The translations under genes and the position numbers were made by a program. Source: Micavibrio sp. UBA1850 (GTDB lineage Bacteria > Pseudomonadota > Alphaproteobacteria > Micavibrionales > Micavibrionaceae). Taken from it: DNA of 64,000 nt. Shown here piece by piece: positions 1 through 8,759 of this stretch. The notes under the pieces are model-generated. The model ran no database searches, was not told the origin of the DNA, and was given only the letters and a program-made list of their open reading frames with translations. Where the stretch lies: assembly GCA_002338525.1 (NCBI GenBank), contig DDIM01000016.1:1-64000 (forward strand), read 5' to 3'. Within the stretch, counting starts at the first letter, position 1, and each line of letters opens with the position of its first letter.

Positions 1-170
1 AATGAATGATTATAAGCAAAGCCGTCAGTATCAATTTCTAATGATACAGGCGTGTTTGAAGAATAGGCATATTTGACCGCCAGCTTTTTACCGCCGTAGT
101 ATATGTTCAGCTTTGGAATTTCGCCTCCAAAGCTTCCCAGTACGTCAAATGTTAAATTATATATGCCCAA
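1..170 (-). CDS. 5' part of an unidentified gene (C-terminus outside window)
   Basis: An open frame runs leftward off the window edge. It begins after an in-frame TAA at 174-176, and the only usable start is a TTG at 168-170 with AGAAGG about 12 bases upstream. The roughly 56 visible residues contain FDVLGSFGGEIPKLNIYYGG, a short beta-rich stretch rich in Gly and Tyr that loosely resembles small carbohydrate-binding modules. There is no signal peptide and no ATG, so this could also be the remnant of a gene truncated at its 5' end. Function unknown; the resemblance is weak. Confidence 0.35.
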   Translation of the reverse strand, partial: MGIYNLTFDVLGSFGGEIPKLNIYYGGKKLAVKYAYSSNTPVSLEIDTDGFAYNHS

Positions 171-299
171 AACTTAGTAATACCTTCTGTAATCTTGATA
201 GCTTTATTGTACTAACAAATAGTTAATATAATGTTTCTAATTGTATATAAATTCTTTCTATAAAGCAAAAGATGATTGTTTTTGAACGATTTTTTTTAA

Positions 300-316
300 T
301 CGACAGGCCGTGTCGA
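300..316. repeat. Short palindrome overlapping the first flavoprotein start
   Basis: TCGACA-GGCCG-TGTCGA is a perfect 6-base inverted repeat with a 5-base centre. It overlaps the GTG start at 310, downstream of an AT-rich 130-base gap (171-299). It could be an operator or an mRNA hairpin that limits initiation. It lacks a T-run, so it is not an obvious terminator. Confidence 0.4.
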
Positions 317-1977
317 AGTGGAAAACTGTTGCTTGTGCAGAACGGAAATTAATCTATAATCAAGCCATGCTCACAAAATTAATAGATACGCTTGGCAATG
401 ATAAGGTTTTAGATAAGCAAAAAGCCAATGAATTATACCCGTGTCCGTCTCAGGCAGAAACCCCTATTATTGGGGTCGCCCGCCCCGAAACGCTAAAAGA
501 TATAAAGTTAATTGTTATATGGGCCAACCAAAATTCTGTATCTTTATATCCGCTCAGCACAGGCAAGAACTGGGGCTATGGCGGTGGGAACCCCACACAA
601 GAAAATTGTCTTATCGTTGATTTAGGCCGAATGAACAATATCGTCGGTTTTGACGATCGCCTTGGTCTGGTCACTGTACAGCCCGGCGTGTCGCAAGGTG
701 ATCTATACAAGTTTTTAAACGAAAAGGGCGCCGATTTTTATACTCCTGTAACAGGATCTAGCCCGAGCTGTAGTTTAATAGGAAATGCGTTAGAGCGTGG
801 GTATGGAGTTACACCATCAACAGATCATTTTTACGCGGTACAATCGATCAAAGCTGTTTTGCCTGATGGAACATTATACGAGGGACTGCTCCCTTCACTT
901 AGTCAAGATGCTGACTATGCGGGAAATGTAGAGAAGTGGGGGGCAGGGCCCTATGTCGAAGGTCTATTCTCACAGGGGAATTTTGGAATTGTATATGAGG
1001 CAACATTTAAGCTTATTCAAAAAGCAACAAACCACACGATCATAATTTTTGAACCAAAGGCAGGTTGCTTTTCCCAATCGGTTGACGCCGCAAAATCTTT
1101 GCTGGATACGCATTCTGGAACTGTGCAATCGGTTAAGTTTTTTAATAAATATTACTCAGTGGCGTTAAATGTGCCATATCCTGAGGACAGCGCGAAAGAT
1201 CCTGGTTTTAATATTGATGAATGGGTCACGGAAAAAGCAAAAGAATTAGGGGCCTCTGAATGGCTTGGCATGATTTTTATAGGCGGAACGAAAGCCACGG
1301 TCAAAGCCACGGAAAAAGACTGTAAGTCAAAGCTTAAGACGCATGCTTCAAATATAAAACTCGCCAACAACACTCTGGTGTCGGCTTTAAAGCTCATTAT
1401 GCCTCTTATGCCCAACATTGGAAGGCTGACAGCACTTAAAAAACAAGTTGGGTCTTTGATCGCAGCCCATAAATTAATGGAGGGCGAGCCACAACAGCGA
1501 TTTTTACAAGCCGCTTACTGGCGCGCAGGCGACCGCCCTGAAGAAGATGGTGTATGGAACCCAGGCAAGGACGGGTGCGGGTTGATTTGGTTTGCACCGT
1601 TTTTACCATTTACAGGCCACGACATTGAAAAATTTCAAAAGCTTACAGTCGATGTATGCAATAAATTCTCAATTTTTCCTATTTTTTCAATGACGACATT
1701 AAGCAATCAGGGCATATCCGCATTGTTGCCAATTATGTTCGATCCTAAAACTGAGCTTGATCAGGCGCATGCCTGCCACAAAGCATTGTTTGAAGCGTGC
1801 CAAAAGGAGGGCTACCTTCCTTATCGCGCCCATCTTGATACAATGGAGTGGTATTCGAAACCGATAGGCAATAACGTACATTTTTTGGCAAATGTACAAA
1901 AAGCAAAAAGTGTCGTAGACAAAAATAATACAGTTTCTCCCGGCCGTTATGATGGCATTAAAACCCGAAAGACATAA
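310..1977 (+). CDS. FAD-linked oxidoreductase, VAO/4-cresol dehydrogenase type (copy 1 of 3)
   Basis: A predicted soluble flavoprotein of 555 residues that oxidises an unknown, perhaps phenolic, substrate. The N-terminal half is a PP-loop FAD-binding domain: SGKNWGYGGG near residue 85, VQPGVSQGDLY near 125, GNALERGYG near 160. The C-terminal end carries the VSPGRYDG motif seen in 4-cresol dehydrogenase (PchF) and vanillyl-alcohol oxidase. There is no signal peptide or membrane segment. The GTG start is supported because the 19 residues before MLTKL match the N-terminal length of the next paralogue; ATG at 367 is the alternative. No cytochrome c partner, as used by PchF, lies nearby, so the electron acceptor is unclear. 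It is followed after 4 bases by the next paralogue. Confidence 0.85.
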   Translation: MSKWKTVACAERKLIYNQAMLTKLIDTLGNDKVLDKQKANELYPCPSQAETPIIGVARPETLKDIKLIVIWANQNSVSLYPLSTGKNWGYGGGNPTQENCLIVDLGRMNNIVGFDDRLGLVTVQPGVSQGDLYKFLNEKGADFYTPVTGSSPSCSLIGNALERGYGVTPSTDHFYAVQSIKAVLPDGTLYEGLLPSLSQDADYAGNVEKWGAGPYVEGLFSQGNFGIVYEATFKLIQKATNHTIIIFEPKAGCFSQSVDAAKSLLDTHSGTVQSVKFFNKYYSVALNVPYPEDSAKDPGFNIDEWVTEKAKELGASEWLGMIFIGGTKATVKATEKDCKSKLKTHASNIKLANNTLVSALKLIMPLMPNIGRLTALKKQVGSLIAAHKLMEGEPQQRFLQAAYWRAGDRPEEDGVWNPGKDGCGLIWFAPFLPFTGHDIEKFQKLTVDVCNKFSIFPIFSMTTLSNQGISALLPIMFDPKTELDQAHACHKALFEACQKEGYLPYRAHLDTMEWYSKPIGNNVHFLANVQKAKSVVDKNNTVSPGRYDGIKTRKT

Positions 1978-1981
1978 AATA

Positions 1982-3547
1982 ATGAGAAAACAAAGTACAA
2001 AAATTATAGATCTTTTTAACCCACGTCTTGAAAAAGCCATGGGGGAGTGGTCCAAGTTTTTGCCTGAAGATAGGATTGTTGTTGGCAAAGATTTAGCGCG
2101 CTACGATAACTGCACTTCGCAGGCAAAACGCAAAATTAGTGCCGCTTTATACCCGGTATCACAAGATGAAGTATCGCAAATAGTTGAGTGTGCAAATAGC
2201 TATCAAATATCCCTTTATCCAATTAGTTCAGGAAAAAATTGGGGCTATGGCGGGGGTAACCCATTCTCAGATCATTGTGTCATTCTTGATCTTAGCAAAA
2301 TGAATAGAATTTTGGATTTTTCTGAGGAATTGGGCGTGATTACGATTGAGCCTGGTGTAACGCAGGGGCAAATTGCAAGCTTTTTGAAGGAAAACAATTA
2401 TCCCTACATGCTGTCTACGATTGTAACAGGGCCTAACTGTAGCTATTTGGGAAATGCGCTTGAACGAGGGTTTGGTATGATCCCGCCACGTGAGAGATTT
2501 TTGTCTATGACATCATTAAAAGCCATTATGCCAGATGGAAGTCTCTATCAGTCATTAGTGTCTGATGCAGGCGGAGATTTAACAGATAAGGTTTATAAAT
2601 GGGGGGTGGGACCATATCTTGACGGGTTGTTTTCTCAAGGTAGTTTTGGTGTGGTTACACAAGCAAGCTTTACACTTGCTCGAATACCGGAAGAAATAAC
2701 AAGGTTTTACTTTACGCCAAAATCTAACGTTCCCGTCAATGATTTAATTGATCGTTTTAGAAAAGCAAAACAAACCTTGGGTGAGTGCTTGAACACATTC
2801 GAGTTTGGAAACAGAACGCAATCAATATACGAAAATAAAAATGATCATCAGGACTGGATGGTTTACGGGGCGTTTCACACCACAAAGCGTGTAAGTCGTG
2901 CCGTCAAAGCAGATTTAAAATCGATATTAGGTGATGTATTTGAAGATTTTGTGTTTTTAAACGAAACAACTTTAAAAAAAGTCAAAAAATTTCCATATTT
3001 TTATAAAAGATCTAAGAATTGGCGTTATATATTGAGCAACATCGATAAGGTGATTGCCTATCATGACCTGTACAAAGGTGTCCCTAATGAAATGCATTTG
3101 GAATATGCATTTGCAGGAAGTCTCGCTCTAGACAAAAAGAAACCCATTGAGGCGCAAATAAAAAAAGCCGGCTATATTTCATTTCGCCCGGTTGTTCCGT
3201 TAGTTGGACGCCACTTTTCAGAGTATTTAACGCTATTGAAACAGCTTTCGTCATCTGAAGAGTTGGATATAAGGCTGAATGTGTCAATTCCTTCTGAAAC
3301 GCATATCGTTGCAACAACAGATATATTCTTTGATCCTCTAACGCAGACCGATCAGGCGCATAACTTTCACAAGACGTTGTTTATGGCATGCAAGGAGCGC
3401 GGGTACTTACCCTCACGAATGCATATTGATAGTGTAGAATGGTATATGAACGAGCAGAGCCATCATTACTTTGACATGCTCGGCAAACTAAAGACCGCAT
3501 TTGACCCTAACAATATCATATCCCCGGGACGCATCCCAAACAGTTGA
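1982..3547 (+). CDS. FAD-linked oxidoreductase, VAO/4-cresol dehydrogenase type (copy 2 of 3)
   Basis: Second tandem paralogue, 521 residues from ATG 1982. I preferred this over ATG 1949, which lies inside the previous gene and lacks a ribosome site. It shares SSGKNWGYGGGNP, IEPGVTQGQ, GNALERGFG, WGVGPYLDGLFSQGSFG and the terminal SPGRIP with copy 1, but the substrate domain is clearly divergent. No signal peptide is visible. The 4-base gap implies co-transcription and perhaps translational coupling with copy 1. Whether the copies form a hetero-oligomer or act on successive intermediates cannot be told from sequence. Confidence 0.85.
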   Translation: MRKQSTKIIDLFNPRLEKAMGEWSKFLPEDRIVVGKDLARYDNCTSQAKRKISAALYPVSQDEVSQIVECANSYQISLYPISSGKNWGYGGGNPFSDHCVILDLSKMNRILDFSEELGVITIEPGVTQGQIASFLKENNYPYMLSTIVTGPNCSYLGNALERGFGMIPPRERFLSMTSLKAIMPDGSLYQSLVSDAGGDLTDKVYKWGVGPYLDGLFSQGSFGVVTQASFTLARIPEEITRFYFTPKSNVPVNDLIDRFRKAKQTLGECLNTFEFGNRTQSIYENKNDHQDWMVYGAFHTTKRVSRAVKADLKSILGDVFEDFVFLNETTLKKVKKFPYFYKRSKNWRYILSNIDKVIAYHDLYKGVPNEMHLEYAFAGSLALDKKKPIEAQIKKAGYISFRPVVPLVGRHFSEYLTLLKQLSSSEELDIRLNVSIPSETHIVATTDIFFDPLTQTDQAHNFHKTLFMACKERGYLPSRMHIDSVEWYMNEQSHHYFDMLGKLKTAFDPNNIISPGRIPNS

Positions 3548-3578
3548 CATTATGACAACCTAGTGATATGCGTTTACC

Positions 3579-5429
3579 ATGACGAGACACAGTTTTGAGG
3601 CGCTTTCAGGGGAAAAAGAACTTGAGTTCATCACACAAGATGGACGCGAGATTTTAAAGCCACCTCAAAATGAGCTGTCCCATGAAGGCAAGGTTGCGTT
3701 TTGCTATCACGCGTTTGGAAGTCATTTGCCAGACGATATCGTGAAGCGAACACTTAAAAGTTTTTATATATCCCCTAAAAACCAAAACCAAATTCATACA
3801 ATTTTGGAAGTGGCAAATGTCTTGCAACAAAATAATTTGTTGGCAGGTAAACTTCTTCCTACGGCACAAAATAAAAACTGGGGCTACAATGAGGTTCCTC
3901 TTGATGGAATACAAATTGATCTTTCTAACCTGAAAGGCATTAAGTTTGAGCAACACGGGAATAAGAAATACGTAACAGTCGAGCCAGGGGTTACACAACG
4001 AGATTATTACGAGTTTTTGTTAGAAACGACAGGAACACAGTTTTTTCCAGCAATTAGTGCGGCAGGCCCTAATACAAGTATCCTTGGAAACGCGCTAGAT
4101 CGCGGTTTTGGCCCGCTACCCATGACCTCACATTTTAATGCAATTGCATCAGTCTCATTTCTTCCCGGGCATGGGCAATCCATAAATCAAATTGATGTTA
4201 ATTATGATTACGCGCACAATTTATTACGCTCACTTGAAGGAAAGGGCGCAGATGATCCCCTGCATGCAAGAACGCAAGACCGTTTCCAAAACGAGCGAGG
4301 AAAACAGCTTGCCTTACAAAGCCTATACAGGGGCGCGTTTGGCATCGTTACCGAAGCAAAAATTGAGCTACAGGAGCGCACAAAATATTTCGTAAAAATT
4401 TCGTTTGATATTTCAGACCCTCAAAAATACGAAGATGCCTTTAAGGATTTGTCCGTATTAATGAAAAAATATGAAGAGGGGGGCTTAAGACCCTTTTCAC
4501 ATATCAACGAGATTGCGTTGAGCAATAGTGTAAGACAACTCCCATTGCATATTGATTTTCCGCATGATCGAGCGGGATTTGATTTTGACAAAAATTTAAC
4601 GCACGCCCAAATTGAACAACTCGCCGCAGAAAATGACATCGCGCCGTGGCAGGCCTATGTGTCTATATCAACGGATGACGCAAGTATTGTAAAAAACATA
4701 ATAAACGACATAAATGATAAAACGAAATCCTATGCCCAAAACCAGACTATGACATTTTCGGGGAAGCCTTCGATGTGGCTGGAGCTTTGGGCGAAAAGCA
4801 TGCGCTCCGATTGGGCTATGTCTTACGAAGGCAAAGAAGCACTAGGGAAGCCAAATGAGCTAGATCCTAAAACAGCTTACTGGCGAAACCCAAATGGATG
4901 CCCTGATATTGATTTGAACCCGCAAAGGGATGGTTGTGGCATACGCTGGGGTAAATTTGTAGGGCCTGTAGACAAAGTTTCAGATATGAAAAGCATCATA
5001 GAGCAAACATATCAGGATTATGGTTTTGACCCTATGATCCGTATCCGTATGGCTCGGTTTGGTCAGGTATATTGTCTATCCCCTATGACGTACGAAAAAA
5101 CAGATAAAAATCTGGAGAATGCAAAGGCTTGTTTCGTCGATGTGTTCAACAAGTTGAAAGCAATAGGGTTTGAAGCCCACGGTATACCTTATGATTTAAT
5201 GTATAAAAACGATCTTCAAAGACGGTTTGCTGATGTCGTTACACAAACGCCTATAGCTATGAATTATATTGATAATCCGTTTATGAATATACCTGTTCCG
5301 CACCCTTTTGAAGAGGACAAGTCAATATATATCAATGGAACGCGTCTGGCAGGGATAATAAACACCCGTGAGACTATGAAGTCTCTAGACCCTAACCGCG
5401 TGCTACAAGATTTCATACCCATATGGTAG
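3579..5429 (+). CDS. FAD-linked oxidoreductase, VAO type, divergent (copy 3 of 3)
   Basis: Third and most divergent member, 616 residues. It has an N-terminal extension of about 60 residues and several insertions, and keeps NKNWGYNEVP, VEPGVTQRDYYEF, GNALDRGFG, LYRGAFGIVTEA and the closing LDPNRVLQDF. The Gly-rich loop is altered: NKNWGYNE replaces GKNWGYGGG. It starts 31 bases after copy 2 and probably completes the operon. The frame is intact throughout, so it looks functional rather than decayed. Substrate unknown; cytoplasmic unless exported by an unrecognised route. Confidence 0.8.
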   Translation: MTRHSFEALSGEKELEFITQDGREILKPPQNELSHEGKVAFCYHAFGSHLPDDIVKRTLKSFYISPKNQNQIHTILEVANVLQQNNLLAGKLLPTAQNKNWGYNEVPLDGIQIDLSNLKGIKFEQHGNKKYVTVEPGVTQRDYYEFLLETTGTQFFPAISAAGPNTSILGNALDRGFGPLPMTSHFNAIASVSFLPGHGQSINQIDVNYDYAHNLLRSLEGKGADDPLHARTQDRFQNERGKQLALQSLYRGAFGIVTEAKIELQERTKYFVKISFDISDPQKYEDAFKDLSVLMKKYEEGGLRPFSHINEIALSNSVRQLPLHIDFPHDRAGFDFDKNLTHAQIEQLAAENDIAPWQAYVSISTDDASIVKNIINDINDKTKSYAQNQTMTFSGKPSMWLELWAKSMRSDWAMSYEGKEALGKPNELDPKTAYWRNPNGCPDIDLNPQRDGCGIRWGKFVGPVDKVSDMKSIIEQTYQDYGFDPMIRIRMARFGQVYCLSPMTYEKTDKNLENAKACFVDVFNKLKAIGFEAHGIPYDLMYKNDLQRRFADVVTQTPIAMNYIDNPFMNIPVPHPFEEDKSIYINGTRLAGIINTRETMKSLDPNRVLQDFIPIW

Positions 5430-5523
5430 TGACGGCAAAAGAGTAGTTCGCCCTCATTTCAATCGCGCATCTGATAGTAAGCCTCCAGCTACGAGCCCAT
5501 AATCGTAATGGGATATTATCGTC

Positions 5524-7806
5524 TTAACTGTTTACGCCCTGCTGAGTATCACCTGCATTACGCTTTTGTTTAAAGTTATATATAACGACAATCAAAGCGG
5601 GCAGAACAACAAGATCGTAAATTAATACAGTGACGATGTTTAATCCGCTTAATAAACCAAAGTTACGCGTAGGTAGGAAATCAGACAAACCGATGATGAA
5701 AAATTGCGTTGCCAGTATTATACTTGTGATGATAATGGCGCGTCCTTCATGTTGGTAAGCACGCATAAGCGAGTAAGCCATGCTGTTGCCGGCTTTTTTG
5801 CGGCGCAGATATGCAGAGTAAAAGTGAATTGTATCATCAACGGCAATTCCAACACCGACACTCGCAATCATCGCCGTTCCGACGTCAAGCCATATCCCAA
5901 ATAATCCCATTGTCATGAACACGATCAAAATAGGGGAGAGGTTGGGAACCATGCATAAAAGGCCATGTTTAAGAGATCTAAACACGAGTATCATAAAGAT
6001 GAAAATGACACTAATGGCAATCGACAAGCTGTAAAGTTGTGTCATTGTAACAAGTTCAGAAATATCAATGTATAATGATCCAAATCCTGCAAAATCAACG
6101 GTCGCATTGGGTAAGGGGTTTTGTTGGAGGTAAGTTTCAATTTGCGCCTTAAGCTTTTTAATCTCGCCCACTTTATGAACATTGATATTTAACGTGATGT
6201 GAGCTTTGTTGAAATCATAATTTACAAACTCAAAAAGGTCCTTTCCATCATATACAAATATATACTGTTCAATAAGCGCGGCATTATCAGGTATTGTTCT
6301 ATATTGTTCATCTTCGGCGTGAAATGCCCAGTGCATATCTTCAACGAGCGTTGCATAAGATGTTGTTTTGTCAATTTGTGGAAGAGTATTAAGCCATGTC
6401 TCAAACGCCACAACCTCATTCAAAAATTCAGGTGATTTGACGCCATCAAATTCATCATGTTCGATATAAAGATCAACAATAGTAATACCCGAAATATTCT
6501 CTTCAACTTTACGCATATCGACATTAACGCGGTGGTCATCGGCAAAGAAACGGAACATGTCAGTTTCTACCTTAACCTTACTTAAAAGCGGTAGTCCGCA
6601 TATCAATATGGCGAGGCCAACGACGACGAGAAGGCCAGATCGTCTTAACGTCCATAGCGCTATTTTTCTCGTGCTCATATCCAAGAAATTATCGATCCGG
6701 CGTCCCTTTTTCCAAGGCTGTGGCTTGTCGAAGCGTGCCAAAATTGGAGGCAAGATGTATATTATGGTTGTGAAAATTACCAACACACCAAACGCAGAGC
6801 AAAGACCGAACGTTTTAATGGGGGGAATGGGGCTAAAAGACAAAGCGATGAACCCCGCCATAGTTGTCAGTGTTACAAAAAAGGCCGGCTTTAAAATATC
6901 GTTACGTGCGATATAGGTGCGTTCGGCAACGCTGTATCCTAATTGCGAGTAATGCTGCAAACGGTTATAAAAATGCACCAGCAAAGCAACTGACAATGCC
7001 GTCATTATAGAAGGCATCATGGAATGTATCATTGTGAAATCTTGTCGAAAGGCATTCAGCAAGGCCGTAGGGGCTTGAACAGAAATAGTGACGGTGACAA
7101 GTGACAAGACAATGGCTAGTGGGCGAGGGAACACCCAAATGATAAATGCAATGTTAATAATAATGGCAATGGGAAAGTATTTTTGAAGACTGTCCAGCAT
7201 CGCCTCAAGCTGCGCATACATTGTTTCGCTTTGCCCTGATATGGCGGCTAAATATTGCTTAATATCATGGTCTTCAAGGACGCTGAGTGCCTCTGAACGG
7301 ATGCGAACCTGATCTTGCGTTGTCGAGCCAGATACAGGACGAATAACTATAGCAACAGCGTCATGTGATTTTCCTGCAATGGCATCTTGCGCAAAACGGT
7401 TGTTGAGAACCTTCTGTCTGATATCTTGGGCGGAGAGTTCACGGTCTCGTTGCGGATCAACAAGAGGCGATACACTAAACCCGTCAACTGTGCCGCGCAC
7501 ATCTTCAAGGTTTGTAACGCTTATCACGCGGTCAACATTATCTAATTGTTCAATTCCTTCGGTGGCTTTGGCAAGCTTTTTCAAGAAAGGCATGCCAAAG
7601 ACATTTTCGTTTTCAAATAAGAATAAAAAGGCATCATCTTGAGGGAAAACCTCGCGTGCCTTCTGATCGGTTAAATAGGTCTCATTATCAGGTGAAAAAT
7701 AAACATCTGCATTGTGATTAATTTTTATAAAAAGCTGTGCCCAGCCAGTTATTGCAACGAGTGCAACTAGAATAAATATAGATAAAAGAGCGTGATTTTT
7801 TTTCAT
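5524..7806 (-). CDS. RND/MMPL-family exporter
   Basis: A 760-residue inner-membrane transporter with the two-repeat MMPL/RND layout. Each repeat has one TM helix, a periplasmic loop of about 170 residues, then five TM helices (near residues 7-27 and 205-360, and again near 390-410 and 600-750). Polar residues in the second repeat (GVGIAVDDTIHF) resemble the proton-relay helix. AGGA lies just upstream of the ATG. Unlike AcrB-type pumps it has no adaptor gene here. It diverges from a LolA-like protein and an outer-membrane barrel, a combination common in systems moving lipids or hydrophobic compounds across the envelope. Confidence 0.85.
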   Translation of the reverse strand: MKKNHALLSIFILVALVAITGWAQLFIKINHNADVYFSPDNETYLTDQKAREVFPQDDAFLFLFENENVFGMPFLKKLAKATEGIEQLDNVDRVISVTNLEDVRGTVDGFSVSPLVDPQRDRELSAQDIRQKVLNNRFAQDAIAGKSHDAVAIVIRPVSGSTTQDQVRIRSEALSVLEDHDIKQYLAAISGQSETMYAQLEAMLDSLQKYFPIAIIINIAFIIWVFPRPLAIVLSLVTVTISVQAPTALLNAFRQDFTMIHSMMPSIMTALSVALLVHFYNRLQHYSQLGYSVAERTYIARNDILKPAFFVTLTTMAGFIALSFSPIPPIKTFGLCSAFGVLVIFTTIIYILPPILARFDKPQPWKKGRRIDNFLDMSTRKIALWTLRRSGLLVVVGLAILICGLPLLSKVKVETDMFRFFADDHRVNVDMRKVEENISGITIVDLYIEHDEFDGVKSPEFLNEVVAFETWLNTLPQIDKTTSYATLVEDMHWAFHAEDEQYRTIPDNAALIEQYIFVYDGKDLFEFVNYDFNKAHITLNINVHKVGEIKKLKAQIETYLQQNPLPNATVDFAGFGSLYIDISELVTMTQLYSLSIAISVIFIFMILVFRSLKHGLLCMVPNLSPILIVFMTMGLFGIWLDVGTAMIASVGVGIAVDDTIHFYSAYLRRKKAGNSMAYSLMRAYQHEGRAIIITSIILATQFFIIGLSDFLPTRNFGLLSGLNIVTVLIYDLVVLPALIVVIYNFKQKRNAGDTQQGVNS

Positions 7807-7937
7807 GATTTCCTAATGCATGTCCTTATGTGCGTGTCTGACGGCTGTAAAAGTTTGTAAGCCTATCAAGAAGGTTGTATATTATGATTTATCGAGTCTT
7901 TATACAAAGTAAATTATTTCTATCTGAAAGGTCTAGT

Positions 7938-8750
7938 ATGCAACTCCATAAAAATATACTCGTAATCGGATCTGTCATTGCTTTAGGACTGACGTCTTTT
8001 TCTGCTCTGTCGTGGGCAGATGAAAAGGGGCGCGCTTTGGCTCAGGCAGTTTATGACCGCCCAGATGGAGATGATAATGTTACGCAATTTAAAATGGTTC
8101 TTGTTCGTGAGGGCAGCCAACCAAAAGAGCGCATTTTCTATACATATGCTAAAGAATTTCCTAATAACGTTGTAAAATCACTGGTTCGCTTCACCGTCCC
8201 TGTTGTGGTCGAAAACACAGGGATGCTAACCGTCAGTCAAAGTGACGGTACAAACGATCAATGGCTTTATTTGCCAGCATTCCAAAGCATTCGTCGTATT
8301 GCAGGGGAAAGAAAAGGGGGCAGATTTGTGTCCTCTGATGTCTATTTTGAGGATTTACAAGATCGTAAAGTCAATCAGGACACGCATACTTATTTAGGAA
8401 AAGAAAAATATGATGGCGTGCTTTGCGATAAGTTGGAGAGCATTCCTACTGATCCTAGCAATTCTTCATATACAAAAAAGATAACATGGGTTCATCCCGA
8501 AACATTAATTCCTGTTCGTGTTGATTTTTACAGAGGTAAAGACACGCCTATGAAACGACAAATCGTCAAACGCATAGATAATGTGCAAGGGTTTTGGACA
8601 GTCATGGAAACCAAAATCGAAGATTTAGAAACAGGACATGAAACACATCTTCGTGCAGAAAAAGTGAAATACGATGTAGGTGTGCCAGATAGCTTGTTTT
8701 CTCAAAATGTGCTGCAGACCCCTTCTAAAGAAATACCTTACAGGCCATAG
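7938..8750 (+). CDS. LolA-like outer-membrane lipoprotein-sorting family protein
   Basis: The precursor is 270 residues, starting at ATG 7938 with AAAGG 7 bases upstream; the longer frame from 7875 puts 21 residues ahead of the signal peptide. The signal peptide is about 27 residues, ending SWA before DEKG. The mature part, with RIAGERKGGRFVSSDVYFEDL and KYDGVLCDKLESIP, matches the LolA_like/COG2834 family, which folds as an incomplete barrel able to carry lipid through the periplasm. It lies 9 bases before the beta-barrel gene and diverges from the MMPL pump, which suggests a periplasmic shuttle between the two. Confidence 0.8.
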   Translation: MQLHKNILVIGSVIALGLTSFSALSWADEKGRALAQAVYDRPDGDDNVTQFKMVLVREGSQPKERIFYTYAKEFPNNVVKSLVRFTVPVVVENTGMLTVSQSDGTNDQWLYLPAFQSIRRIAGERKGGRFVSSDVYFEDLQDRKVNQDTHTYLGKEKYDGVLCDKLESIPTDPSNSSYTKKITWVHPETLIPVRVDFYRGKDTPMKRQIVKRIDNVQGFWTVMETKIEDLETGHETHLRAEKVKYDVGVPDSLFSQNVLQTPSKEIPYRP

Positions 8751-8759
8751 TCTAAAATC

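Noticed and set aside
1949..1981. Upstream ATG as the start of the second flavoprotein
   Set aside because: It lies inside the preceding gene without a ribosome site; ATG 1982 matches the N-terminal length of the paralogue.
5430..5523. Terminator between the third flavoprotein and the MMPL exporter
   Set aside because: Only a 5-bp CCCAT/ATGGG stem without a T-run is present, too weak to call.
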